A stretch of DNA of 64,000 nucleotides from Novakomyces olei (lineage: Eukaryota > Ascomycota > Novakomycetes > Novakomycetales > Novakomycetaceae): the NCBI GenBank assembly GCA_016906335.1, contig JADEYG010000009.1:627001-691000 (forward strand), written 5' to 3'. A model generated the notes under the pieces. The model saw nothing but the letters and a program-made list of their open reading frames with translations. It searched no databases and was not told the origin of the DNA. This document shows, piece by piece, positions 46,740 to 58,870 of the stretch (positions are counted from its first letter, which is position 1; each line of letters begins with the position of its first letter). The position numbers and the translations under genes are program-made.

Positions 46740-47386
46740 ATGGACAAGCTCAAGGAGGTATGTGCATTTGATACTCAACAGCGTCTGCTCCCTGCTGCGT
46801 ACTAACGGTATAGAAAATGGCAAATCTGCGTACGGAGGCGGACGAGGCCACCGCGCGGCACGAGGAGGCCCAGGCACGTGTCAAAGAACTTGAGCAGGAG
46901 CTTCTTGGGAAGGAGCATGAAGTAACGTCTCTGCAGCACAAGGTATCGAATCTTGAAGGTGAGGTAGAGAACCTTGAGGGTCAAGTGAAGCAGCTCAAGC
47001 ACGACTTGGAAGAGAGTCGTGGTGGAGCAGACGGACAGGAGGCACTTCAGCGCCGTGTACAGCAGCTCGAGGATGAAGTTGAAACCTATGACAAGAACCT
47101 GCGCGAGACCACTGACAAGTAAGAAGCAATATTTGTTTTATTCGTTTCTTTTTTGCTTTTTTATTTTATTTTTTTTCGTTTATTTTGTTTGTCTGTTTGT
47201 TTCACCGTTTCTAATTTATACAGACTTCGTGAGGTCGACGTCAAGGCTGAACATTCGGAGCGAAAAGTGTCCAGCTTGGAACAGGAGCGCGAGTCGCTCG
47301 AGACAAAGTATGAAGAGCTGCAAGAGAAGTACCGTAAAGCTGCCTCTGAATTGGAGGACCTGCAAAAGGCACTCGAGGATGTTTAA
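46740..47386 (+). CDS. TPM1: tropomyosin
   Basis: Exons 46740-46757 (18 nt), 46814-47118 and 47224-47386 join to 161 residues, the same length as yeast Tpm2 and fission-yeast Cdc8. Tropomyosin polymerises along formin-made actin cables and contractile rings. The whole protein is a heptad coiled coil, beginning MDKLKEKMANLRTEADEA. Splicing restores NLRETTDKLREVDVKAEHSE, the conserved C-terminal block. The six-codon first exon encodes the overlap region whose N-terminal acetylation sets actin affinity. Introns are 56 and 105 nt; the first ends gtactaacggtatag. Confidence 0.96.
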
Positions 47387-47788
47387 ATTCGAGATTTCTT
47401 TATTATGCATGCGCGGACGACTGCTGAGCATTGCTACAGCAGTGCCAGATACAAAGCTAATGCCGGTAGTCAATTTAAACTTTGTTTGAGAGGTTTGTGG
47501 CCAAAAGAAGATTGAGTAGATCCTAGACCCGTAAACAGTTAGGAGAGGTATACAGTATAGCAAGCTGAGCGGTGTTCCACTCACGCGTTCATTCAATGAA
47601 AATTCAACTTTAATTAATGTGAACGGACGGGTGGCAAAAAGTCTAATTACAGTATAGCATCGAATGAAATTAATTCAGTCTCCCGTTCATGTCTATCTTT
47701 GGTTTCGTGTTTATCGTTGATGTTGGCATTACGATTGTGAGACAGACCGCCAGTTATGAAAGCCGAGATTTTTGCTAGTCGCGCCTCC

Positions 47789-47899
<111 letters not shown>

Positions 47900-48161
47900 G
47901 CCTACTTTTTGCAACGTTTTATTGTGAAAATACATCGCTGCGAATTGCTCGTAAAATTACTTTTCGCCGCCTACCAACCCTCTGTCTACTTATATTTACG
48001 TGTTTACAATCTGATCAGTTTCGCGCGAGGCAAACTTGCTACGAACAAAAAGGAAAGCAAAAAGGAAAGCTAAAAAGAAAGCAAACAAAAGTGGCCTTTA
48101 CTTTCGTGTTTTGCAGTCATTGCCTTTAGACTTGTGCCAGGTCTTGACTTTTCCACAATCA

Positions 48162-48210
48162 CATATATATATATATATTTACATATATATATATATTTAT
48201 TTATATTATC
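48162..48210. repeat. (TA)n dinucleotide repeat upstream of UAP1
   Basis: Two ATATATATATAT runs separated by TTACA. Confidence 0.85.
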
Positions 48211-48300
48211 GAAATCGTCACGAATAGATCAGAGTTGAAACACCAGAATTCAACATCAGAATTGAATCCTTTACTATCTCGCCAAGCATCCTCGCCACCT

Positions 48301-49911
48301 ATGAATGCTCTGCGATCTTTGTTCGCACGGGACCCGCACGGCAGCAACGGCAGTGGCAATGGCGGCGATTGCTTCGTCTCAGACAGCGAAATAGCACAAA
48401 TTTGCTCAAACTACCGTTCACACAATCAGGCACATGTCGCATCAGCACTGGAGGCACTGCCGGCGAACAGCCAAGAGCAGAAATCTCTGTATGAGCAAAT
48501 GCGGCAATTAGACCCGGCTCGTGTGGCTCAGTGCTTTTCTGCGGCTCAAGAGTACGCGGAGCAAGAAAAGTCTCAGCAAGTAGAAATCAGGTCTCTGCCC
48601 CCCGAGCGAACGCGGTCAGTGATAAGTAATGCACCGGATGTAATTGCGAAATGGCAGCGGCTCGGGCTGCGAGAAATAGCGTCGAGTCGAGTCGCGGCTA
48701 TTGTAATGGCGGGCGGCCAAGGAACGAGGCTGGGTAGTGATTCGCCTAAAGGCTGCTACGATATTGATCTGCCTTCGCACAAGCCTCTATTTGAGCTGCA
48801 AGCTCAGCGACTTCTCCGCCTGGCTGCTCTAGCAGCCAACAGCAGCGGAAAAGAGCACTCAAAGGCAAAACCTGCCGTTCATATCCCGCTGTACGTAATG
48901 ACATCAGACCGTACAAAGGAGGTTACTACACGCTTCTTTGAGCAACACGACTATTTCGGTCTGCCACGTGCAGATGTCGTTTTTTTTGAGCAAGGTGCCC
49001 TGCCCATTCTTGGGCTGCAGGGCCAATTTCTAATGGACAATGAGCATCAAATAGCCCTGGCCCCGAATGGAAACGGAGGCATCTACGAGGCATTAGTGAC
49101 AGAGGGCATTCTGGCCGATATGCGCCGGCGTGGAATTGCCCACGTCCATACTTATTGCGTGGACAATGCGCTTGTTCGGCCGGCTGATCCGGTATTTGTA
49201 GGGATGGCGTGCCAAGAATCGTTGGACGTTGCCACTAAAGTAGTGCGGAAACGTGATGCTGCTGAGCTGGTGGGCCTTATTGTACAGCGAAATGGAGCTC
49301 CGGGAGTGGTAGAGTACTCGGAAATTGCGCCGGAAATGGCTCGGGAACAGGAGACGATCCATACTGCGGATGGGGACACGGAACAAGTGTTAAAGTATAG
49401 GGCGGCTAATATTGTTAATCACTATTACGCCTTTACGTTTTTGGATAATTTTGTTCCCTCTGCGGGCAAGCACAGTATCCCGTATCACATAGCCCGTAAG
49501 AGGCAAGCGTTTTACGATCCACTGCAGAAAGGTAAAGAGCCGTCAAATGAGGAAAGCAAAGGCCCTAACTGTATTAAATTGGAGATGTTTGTCTTTGATC
49601 TTTTCCCTTTTGTCGATGCAAACAAGTTTGCTAGCTTGGAAGTTTGCAGGGAAGATGAGTTTAGCCCGTTGAAAAATTCAGTTGAATCAAGCGATAAGGA
49701 TAACGCTGTAACAGCAAGAAGGGACGTTATTGCTCAAGGTCGACGCTGGGTTGAAGCAGCTGGTGCCGTAGTTACTGGCGAGAGTGCTTCTGTTGACGAT
49801 ATGGCCGTGGAGGTTTCGCCTCTTGTTAGTTATGCTGGCGAAGGTCTTGAGTTTCTAAAGGGGCGTGAATTACGGGCGCCTGTCGTTGTAGACACAGCCA
49901 AGGAGAGCTGA
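48301..49911 (+). CDS. UAP1: UDP-N-acetylglucosamine pyrophosphorylase
   Basis: Intronless frame; ATG at 48301 gives 536 residues (yeast Qri1/Uap1 477). It makes UDP-GlcNAc from UTP and GlcNAc-1-phosphate, the precursor for chitin, N-glycans and GPI anchors. The nucleotide-binding loop is MAGGQGTRLGSDSPKGCYDI. Other family blocks are KPLFELQAQRL, FFEQGALPILGLQGQ, LAPNGNGGIYEAL, HTYCVDNALVRPADPVFVG and CIKLEMFVFDLFPF. The frame upstream of 48301 contains only a TTG, so the first ATG is used. A Gly/Asn/Ser-rich patch follows the first dozen residues. Confidence 0.95.
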   Translation: MNALRSLFARDPHGSNGSGNGGDCFVSDSEIAQICSNYRSHNQAHVASALEALPANSQEQKSLYEQMRQLDPARVAQCFSAAQEYAEQEKSQQVEIRSLPPERTRSVISNAPDVIAKWQRLGLREIASSRVAAIVMAGGQGTRLGSDSPKGCYDIDLPSHKPLFELQAQRLLRLAALAANSSGKEHSKAKPAVHIPLYVMTSDRTKEVTTRFFEQHDYFGLPRADVVFFEQGALPILGLQGQFLMDNEHQIALAPNGNGGIYEALVTEGILADMRRRGIAHVHTYCVDNALVRPADPVFVGMACQESLDVATKVVRKRDAAELVGLIVQRNGAPGVVEYSEIAPEMAREQETIHTADGDTEQVLKYRAANIVNHYYAFTFLDNFVPSAGKHSIPYHIARKRQAFYDPLQKGKEPSNEESKGPNCIKLEMFVFDLFPFVDANKFASLEVCREDEFSPLKNSVESSDKDNAVTARRDVIAQGRRWVEAAGAVVTGESASVDDMAVEVSPLVSYAGEGLEFLKGRELRAPVVVDTAKES

Positions 49912-50264
49912 AACCCAAAAACAGAAAAGAGAAAAAAAGGACTTGAGCAGCTGGAATAATTGTGGAAGTAGTCGCATTATATTGGTGAATGCGTGGGCAC
50001 GTTTAGTGTGCTGGCATGTTGTTGAATAGTATTGCATTGGCATATAAATCGGGTTTAGCATGTTCTCGTAGACGTTATGCTTTTAATATTTAATTCATAA
50101 AGAGATTTTTACAGTTGTATGATATTTATGTGATTGGTAAAGAAGCTGCACTGGGCTGTCAACAGGCCCGGCACAAACCGCAATGGCACAATCATGACAG
50201 GGCACTGTTCAATATTGAATCGAGCAGAGCCAAGCTTATCGCATAAAAGTAAATCCAATAAATC
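49912..50264. other. intergenic region between convergent UAP1 and HIS3
   Basis: About 350 bp holding the two 3' flanks. Nothing else recognised. Confidence 0.6.
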
Positions 50265-51010
50265 CTATAATATACCCTTCGTACTCGGCACAGAACCATC
50301 TTGAGTGTGAGCAAGAGCCTGTTTTAGCGCCAGCGCCAGCGCCTTAAACGAGCTTTCTATCCGGTGATGATCATTATCGCCTCGTAAGCAATCAACGTGT
50401 ATAGTGACACGAGCATTTGAAGCAAAGCTCTGGAAAAAATGCGGTATCATTTCACATGAAAGGGCGCCGACTGACTCGCGGCGGAGCCCAATATCACTAA
50501 CAGCAAAAGGCCTTCCAGAAACGTCGACTACAGCACGAGACAGGGCTTCATCGAGAGGGGCATAAGCGTAACCAAAACGTCGAATTCCACGAAATCCATG
50601 TAAGGCTTCATACACGGCAGCTCCAAGTGCAAGAGCCGTATCTTCCACAGTGTGATGGTCATCTATTACCGTGTCCCCACGCGTAAATACTCGTAAACTC
50701 CAACCAGCGTGTTTTGCTAAAGCATGAAGCATCTAACGTCAGTTCTTGCTCAATTTTTTGGTAGTTGTATAATTCTTCTTCTTTTTCTTTACTAATTCCT
50801 GCTTCTCTTGCGACATACATGGTCGAGAAAGCCGATACCCGTATCGACTTGGATTGTCTGCTTTTCGCCAATCTCGTACGCATGGCGAGTAGATATTTCG
50901 TTGGCGAGATAGTCTGAGGCAGACGGCAGTGCGCCTCCGTCAATTGAGACTGCGACTGCCACAGACGTCTCTTTGGTTTTGCGTTCTACAAAGTAGGAGC
51001 GAGTTGCCAT
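50265..51010 (-). CDS. HIS3: imidazoleglycerol-phosphate dehydratase
   Basis: Exons 51010-50819 and 50732-50265 join to 219 residues, against 220 in yeast. It catalyses the sixth step of histidine biosynthesis. Metal-binding motifs are [18 protein letters not shown] (assembled across the junction), [14 protein letters not shown] and [17 protein letters not shown]. The intron (86 nt) begins GTATGT and ends ctgacgttag; it interrupts the gene inside the first metal-binding motif, between His and Met. The ATG at 51010 is the first in frame. Divergent from KRS1. Confidence 0.96.
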
Positions 51011-51672
51011 GACAAGTGCGCGCACTCTGATGTACAACTGCCGAATAATTTAGAATAAAATTTGAATTTAGACAAATCTTGTGTGGGTCCTACTTTTTGA
51101 TAATTTTCATATATCGCTGACAGAACGGGCGATGTCCCCTTTCCACTATTATTTTTCTTCCACTAATCTTATTCCTAATACTACCAAACATATTATTGTT
51201 ATTATTTTCTGTTATTTGTTGAGACCCGCCCGATTCATAGAGATGTTAATCCGTAGTATATAGAGGATTAACCCTATTCTTAAATACCTAAAAGAAGACC
51301 ATTAATTTTAGTTGTTGGCCCTTATAATTTATTACGAAATCAATATAAACATTTCATACAGAAAGATATTCATAATTAACAGATCTAGTAATTCAAGGAG
51401 CATGTATTAAATATACACCAACATGTTCTATTGCTATTATTTTCTCGACATGTTTGTAAGAGATGAAACAACATTTCCAAGCAATGTTCTTTACCTTTAT
51501 TTTTATTTTTATTTTTATTTATTTAATTATATTCATATTCATATTTATATTTATTTGTTTGTATTCCTTTATTAATCGAACGGTCGGTCCATACTCGATT
51601 TTTTATCTGCTGTCTATCATTTTAATTAGCAAACGAAATAAAACTTTGTGCAATTCTGAAGTGTGCAGCAAT
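51011..51672. promoter_or_regulatory. divergent promoter region, HIS3 and KRS1
   Basis: About 660 bp with a (TTTTTA)n-like tract at 51490-51560. No canonical Gcn4 site TGACTC seen, although both genes would be expected targets of amino-acid control. Confidence 0.5.
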
Positions 51673-54067
51673 ATGGCCGAGGCAGAAAGCAGTAGCAATC
51701 TCCATCTCGATCCCGTTACGGGCGAAATGGTTTCCAAGAGGTAGTAGCCTTGCTGGTCTATAAAAGCTAACTTTGGCAGCGAATTGAAGAAGCGACAAAA
51801 GCAGCGATACCGCGAGGAGCAAAAGGTTTGGCGCTCTAATGACGTTCGCATGTGCACTTTTACTAACAATGCTACAGGCCAAAAAGCCGGAGCAAGCCCC
51901 ACCTGCTAAACCTGCCGAGTCTGAGGATTTGAAAACCAATATGGAGGATCTTAGCCCGAGAGTAAGTCCTTTTTACAAGTCTATATTATACCCTATCTGT
52001 TTCCCGTTTAATAAATATGTTTTTATTCTTCGAATGATGTATGCTCCCGGCTGTTTGTCTCGCAACATTATCGACAGAATTCTTTAATTTATCTCTTCTG
52101 CTCTAAATGCACTCTCTATACTCATGGTCGGCTGTTGCCTCATGATTGTAGCCTCTGTCCTAAACCTCTTTGCTTTTATGTTGCCTTGTCCATGGATCGT
52201 ACCCATGTCTTTTTCAACGTGAATGCTAAACTGGTCAGCAATACTTTGAAATGCGTACACGCACAATCAACGAACTCCGACGTACCAAAAACCCTAACCC
52301 TTACCCTCACAAGTTTCATGTGACATACAGCCTGCCGCAGTTTATTCATGACTTTGACCATTTGCAGCGTGGGGAAACTCTACCCGGAACTGCTGTGGCA
52401 GTGGCCGGACGAGTCTCCTCCATTCGTACTTCAAGCAGTAAACTGAGATTCTACGAATTGCAGGCAGAAGGCCGACGTGTACAGGTTATGGCCCAGTACC
52501 AGCAAGCTACTCCCGGCGAAGACTTTGAGGCCATGCATAAACACATTCACCCCGGAGATATCGTTGGAGTCATCGGCTACCCGGGCCGTACGAGTCCCAA
52601 GGGCCGAGAGGGCGGAGAGCTTTCTGTATTTTGCCGTACAATTGTCCTTCTCAGCCCTTCTCTGCATATAATGCCAAGCCATAATGGCTTTAAAGACATG
52701 GAACAGCGATTCCGCAAACGGTACCTTGATCTGATTGTGAATGGACAAGTCCGTGAACGATTTCTCGCCCGTTCTCGAATTATTCAGTATATTCGTCAGT
52801 TTTTTGATCGCAAAGACTTCATTGAGGTGGAAACTCCCATGATGAACCAGATTGCCGGTGGTGCAACTGCCAAACCCTTTAAAACTTTCCATAATGATCT
52901 CAATCTCGAGCTTTTCATGCGTGTTGCTCCCGAGCTGTATTTGAAAATGCTCGTCGTTGGCGGACTCGAACGTGTGTACGAGATTGGAAGGCAGTTTCGT
53001 AACGAAAGTGCCGATTTGACTCACAACCCAGAGTTCACTACTATCGAGGCCTACTGGGCTTATGCAGATTACGAGGACATTATGCGTATGACGGAGGAAC
53101 TGGTCTCTGGACTTGTCAAACACATGACCGAAGGCTATGTGACTAACTACCACCCAGAGGGACCAGATGGACCCGTTTACGAGATAAATTGGGAGACACC
53201 TTGGCGCCGAATCGACCTTATAACGTTTTTGGAACAGAGACTGGGGACAACGTTCCCCCCGGGCAATGAGCTGCATACAGAAAAGACAAACGAGTTTTTG
53301 CGTAATCTTTGTAAGCAGCACAAAGTTGATTGCCCTCCGCCTTTGACAAATTCCCGCTTGCTCGATAAACTTGTGGGCGAGTTTATCGAAGAGGATTGTA
53401 TTAACCCAAGCTTTATCATGGGCCATCCGCAAATGATGTCACCACTCGCAAAGTACCATCGTTCTAGGCCTGGACGTAAGTTGATTGATTGACAATAATT
53501 CAGACATTGATGATTATATGCATTGTCAACAAAAATTATTTTAATTTTTACTTTTGTTGTTTATTTATTTTCTCAATTAATTAATTATTATTTATTCATT
53601 TTATAATTCTAACGAATAGTGACGGAGAGGTTTGAAGCGTTTGTCGCTAAAAAAGAGATTTGCAATGCGTATACAGAGATGAACGATCCTATTGCTCAGC
53701 GTGCGGCTTTTGAAGAGCAAGCATTACAAAAGGATCAAGGCGATGATGAGGCACAGCTTATAGATGAGACTTTTCTCGATGCTTTAGAGCACGGCCTGCC
53801 TCCCACTGGCGGTTGGGGAATGGGAATAGATCGTTTGTGCATGTGTAAGTTAAATCTACTATTTGTTATTTCTGCTGACTTCTGCTAGTCTTGACGGATA
53901 CAAACTCGATCCGCGAAGTGTTACTTTTCCCTTACATGCGGCCAGAACAGCGGGGAACTACTCTGCAGAAGCAATTGGAACAGAACTCAGAGCTGTTGGC
54001 GAGTGTTGGAATTGATATTAAACAGGACGATATGGTTGTGGAACCGCGCGGCAGTTTAAACCCATAG
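51673..54067 (+). CDS. KRS1: cytosolic lysyl-tRNA synthetase (class IIb)
   Basis: Six exons: 51673-51740, 51780-51825, 51878-51961, 52239-53475, 53620-53844, 53889-54067. They join to 612 residues (yeast 591). The first three exons encode the Lys-rich eukaryotic N-terminal extension ([19 protein letters not shown]). An OB-fold anticodon domain follows, then class II motifs: motif 1 [15 protein letters not shown], motif 2 [19 protein letters not shown], and motif 3 [13 protein letters not shown]. The end RGSLNP lacks an organelle signal. Introns are 39, 52, 277, 144 and 44 nt. Intron 2 has a GTTTGG donor rather than GTAAG, but the frame and the KAKKPEQ junction require it. Splicing restores [33 protein letters not shown] and [13 protein letters not shown]. 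Convergent with ETF-alpha, 107 bp apart. Confidence 0.95.
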
Positions 54068-54174
54068 AGAATAATGCTATGATTGCCTTTTATAAGGAAT
54101 TAAACCAGTCTCCAACACTAGATATTGCTTTTTAATATAAAATACTAATCCTGTGTCAAATGCTATCGCTTTGT

Positions 54175-55644
54175 TCAATCCTTCAGCTCATTAATAGCCT
54201 TGGTCAATTCTGGTACAGCCGTCTCCAGATTGTCTACTAGACCGACATCAGCCACCTGGAAAATCGGTGCATCCGGATCTGATATTAGTACGTATGGCTA
54301 AAGAGAGATTTCAAACGAGAAATGTAAAATGATAAAAACCAAACATGAAAAAGAAAGAAATAGATAAATAATTGTCAAATGACCTGAATAGACAAACAAA
54401 AAATAAGGAAAATGAGCCAGAACGATTATGTCGAAATCAATCATTAAAATCAATTACCCTTATTTATGCACGAAATAACTTTACTGTCCTTCATGCCGGC
54501 AAGATGCTGAATCGCTCCAGAAATTCCCACAGCAATATACAAATCCGGGGCAACGACCTTCCCTGTCTGTCCAACTTGCAAAGAATTATCGGCAAACCCT
54601 GAATCAACAGCAGCACGACTAGCGCCTACAGCGGCTCCCAAAGCGTCTGCTAATGGGTACATTAATTCCTCAAAGGTTTCCTTGTTTTTCAGTCCCCGGC
54701 CTCCGCTAACGACACGTTTAGCTGTACCCAAATCCGGTCTTTCTGACCGGACAAGCTCTTCCTTGACCCAGTGAGTGCGAATCGGAACTGAAGGCGCTGA
54801 GACTTGTTCAACTGCAACGGCTTTGTCGCCTTCATTGGCCGGTGCAAATGCTGTAGGCCTCACTGTAATTACGCGTATAGAATCGTGAGATTTCACGGTA
54901 GCAATCGCATTGCCTGACGTGTTAGTGTAATTCATTTGTTAGTGTTTGCTCTAGCGAGTCTGTCATTATTGGTCGCTTCTTTTATTCTTTTGTATTCTTG
55001 GGCCACTGTGCACATTGACGCCGAGCTCGTTTTGTAACTGGCCAATTTCTAGAAAATTGTCTACGATAAAGTTAAAAGTAGACACTATTCCTCGTTTCTC
55101 TTTTTTTATTTTTTTTCGTATTTCCCCATATCATTAAATCAGATCCTCTTTCTCAGACCCTCTTTCTCAGATCCTCTTTCTTACCCGCATAAATGGTGCG
55201 CTGAAACGTATCGGCAGCCAACACGGCAATAATATCAGAGATCTGCATAACATCAAGCGCCGCTGCTACACGTGGACCCAAGTTTTTCCCGGCTGCCGAA
55301 TGGCTCACGACAAAAGCCGATGCCTCGATCGATTTGAGAGTAGAAACGACCAGAGGCGTGAGATTCTCCGGAAGTCCGTGGTCATAGTCAGAACTCTCGG
55401 CGATAAGCACTTTGCTTAATCCCTGTGCACGCGCAAGCTGCTCTGCTACTGATTTGGCTGTGCTTCCTGCCACCAGCGCTGTTACTGGCTCCTTCAATGC
55501 CGAGGCGGCTGTTAACGCCGAGAGCGTTGCCGGAGACAATTCTCCGTTTGCATGCTCGGCAAACAAAAGTGTGCCAATACTGCGCACCTGCACACGCGGC
55601 GGAAATGCCCTGCGCAAAGCCGATAATCCTCGTAAAGTCTGCAT
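54175..55644 (-). CDS. AIM45: electron transfer flavoprotein alpha subunit
   Basis: Exons 55644-55185, 54913-54458 and 54278-54175 join to 339 residues. With the beta subunit and FAD it passes electrons from mitochondrial dehydrogenases to ETF-ubiquinone oxidoreductase. The presequence (MQTLRGLSALRRAFPPRVQV) is followed by the N-terminal domain (LLFAEHANGELSP). The FAD domain has VVSGGRGLKN, QVGQTGKVVAPDLYIAVGIS and AIQHLAGMKDSKVI. Splicing restores IYAGNAIATVKS and SCINKDPDAPIFQVADVGLV. Introns are 271 and 179 nt. Intron 1 begins in three copies of a GAAAGAGGATCTGA-type repeat. Confidence 0.95.
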
Positions 55645-56217
<573 letters not shown>

Positions 56218-57789
56218 CTACAGCAATTTCCTTGGCCGTGACTTGAGTCGACGCTGTCGAATTAGCACTATAATTGAATTAGAACGGCATACCTTATAAA
56301 CTACATAGAGAAGCATTAGCACTGCCTGTAGTGCCGCTAAAGTGGTAATAGTCGACCATTTACTCGATCGCGAACTATCCTGAACAAGCGCCAATGAGCG
56401 AAGTAGTCGCTCTACATCCTGCTCAAGTCGTGTTTCCAGTGTAGAGAGGCGATAACCAATCTCTGCAGTCTGGGCGAGCTGCTCCGTTCCGCCCTGTCGT
56501 CTTTCATGCGACAAACTTCGCTGCAATTCAGAAACCTGGCCTTGCAAAGATGAACTGGAGGGTCAGTACTGTAAAGACGGAAAGAGAAACTAGAGGGATG
56601 TATAGAATGAGCACTATTCAAACAAATAATAAATGGCAACGAAAACAAAGAGTCCAAATCAAAACTTCGGCACAAGCTTACAGAGATGACTGTAGCACTT
56701 TCACACTAGAAGTAAACCCCTCTAGTTGGGAGAGTGAAGCAGAAACAGCCGCTAATTGATCTGCAAGAGGAGCAATGCTTTGGTCAAAGCTTGGAGCTTT
56801 TTCCTTCGGTTTTGCCGCGTCTGTCTCTCCAGCACGATGAACTTGGATCGGGTAAAGAACATAAGAGTGGATTTCATGAGTATCTGCCGCCGCCAAAGAC
56901 TGTGCGGAAAGACCAAAGTGCATTCGAGGCGGCAAATACACATTATGGCTCTCAAAGCACAAATCACCGTCACGCTCGACACGGAAAACGTTTGCAAAAT
57001 ATTGTGCAGTGATTTTAGTGGGAGTATCACGGTTGCGGTAATCAAATTTGCACATTCCAAATGCAGCAGATGCAGGCTGGTCCAGCTCGGCATAAGTAAT
57101 CGATCCGTCGTTCAAATGGCCTCGGATTTGGCCGTCACCATTTGAGCTCGTTTCAATAAAAAGACCAAGGCCATCCCAGCGATCATTGTTGCCCAGAATT
57201 ACTCCTGGCTGGCCAACCTGATTCGTGTACCAAAGTGCGAGCCCTTTACCCCCATTTTTAGGGCCTTGAGCACGAAAAGTGAATTCTACCTTCCAATCAG
57301 CATACGGGTTTGGCAGATCGTTCCATAGAGCTCCAATTTGAGAAGCCGGAGACGCGGGCGTCAAATCAATGCGATTCGTATGAACGGACACGGCACCGCT
57401 TTTACGCCAGTTCTTTAAAAGTTAGTGATGAGAAATAAAAGCAACAAAGATCATGAATAAATTGAGAAGTGATGGAATAGCAGAAATCAACAGAAAATCA
57501 ACAGACAACAAACAGACAATAAGCAGATCGAACAAACGAGAGCAATCAGGACTTGAGACATTCAGAGAGTAAATCAAAAAAGCAAAAAAAAAAAATGAAA
57601 CAGGCTACGTTGACAGACGTAATCAAAAGCAATCCGCTATACCTTTACATCGCCGTTCTCGATTGGCATTGCAATCGACAGCCTTGGATCTTGGGCATAT
57701 ACTGTCCGCAACACAGTAGCAATTGCAGTCAGTACTGTCAGAAGCGGCAGTACCGGCCCGCCGGCACTCCGTCTTCTCCCAAGAAACAT
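56218..57789 (-). CDS. L-type lectin cargo receptor (Emp47/ERGIC-53-like)
   Basis: Exons 57789-57643, 57412-56682, 56554-56293 and, if the last intron is removed, 56253-56218 give 391 residues. Such proteins escort glycoproteins between ER and Golgi. A signal peptide (LLTVLTAIATVLRTVYA) precedes the lectin domain, which contains NPYADWKVEFTFRAQGPK, GLALWYTNQVGQPG and NNDRWDGLGLFIET. A coiled coil and one membrane helix (LAALQAVLMLLYVVYK) follow. The tail ends RPRKLL, an R-K-x-x retrieval signal with a di-leucine end as in Emp47. Introns are 230 and 127 nt, plus a predicted 39-nt intron (56292-56254) between helix and tail. That last one is a multiple of three with no stop, so retention adds 13 residues. 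Confidence 0.87.
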
Positions 57790-58870
57790 TGATGCTCGGC
57801 GTGCAAAGTAGAGTTGTAACCGTTGGCTACGTTTAACTCAATGATATATCTACAAATACGGCGTATACTGGGTATAAGCTATGCCTCATTTTGTCTACAT
57901 AATAAAAGGCGTTATTGCATAATAATTATAATAAAAAAATGATAATTATAACAAAGAATTTGGCAATATGAGGATTACATTTGTGCACAAACAAAATTAA
58001 AAGAACAATTGTACTATAATAGTACTTGCAATTAATTTTACCGTAAAAAGACGAAAGCGTCATGCGTCTAAGTGATCGCCATCTTGGAATAATCAGTTTG
58101 AACAATTGTGCGGAACTATATTTGATCCATTAATAGTATAGACGAGTATGCAAGGAAACTTGATGTGTCGCCTTTATCAGCCAGCTATTAGACAAATACA
58201 AGAATTATCCGATCCAGTACCATCTATTATAATATAAAGCAGCAATTCCGTGTGCGTCAGCCGCTCACCCTACTTATATAGAGAATAGTTACCCACCGAA
58301 TAATCAAAATAATCAGAATAATCAGAATAGTCAGAATAGTCAGAATAATCAGAATTGCCAGAATAATCAGAATTATGAATAGAATAATAACGGTACAAGT
58401 ATTGCTATTCGCCCAACTGAGGTACGCTATACTACTGCGCCTATGAAGTGTGGCGAAAATAATATACAAAAATAACATGCGCCCCCACAGCATTACTTGC
58501 TAATAGACTCTAATCTAGATCCAGTCCGCCATCCAAGTCATGTTAAGCGCAGTGACATTATTTCGCGTCTCTGTAAACAATGACCAAAAAAGGTACAGTG
58601 GCAACGCGGTAAACAAATAAACGAAATCTGGATTTACTGGCAACTTGCTGTCATCGGCAGGCCGCTTTTTTTTTATCTGAACGATTGCCGCCTTGCACTG
58701 TACGGCAAAGCGGCTAGTGCGTCCGCTCAGACACGCGTTGTGTCTGTATTAACTGGAGGTCTCGGTGGAGCTGTCCTTGATTAGTGTGGGAAAATTGCAA
58801 TTTTCAATAAAGGCCTTTGTATCTTTTTCCTTGCCAGATTATTTCTTTGCTGCAGCCGTGTGCGTCCCTG
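57790..58870. other. intergenic region between divergent lectin gene and BUD4
   Basis: About 1.1 kb, AT-rich, with a short AATAATCAGAATAGTCAG array at 58298-58375. No RNA gene recognised. Confidence 0.55.
58298..58380. repeat. minisatellite of 9-bp units AATAATCAG / AATAGTCAG
   Basis: About nine direct copies. Confidence 0.88.
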
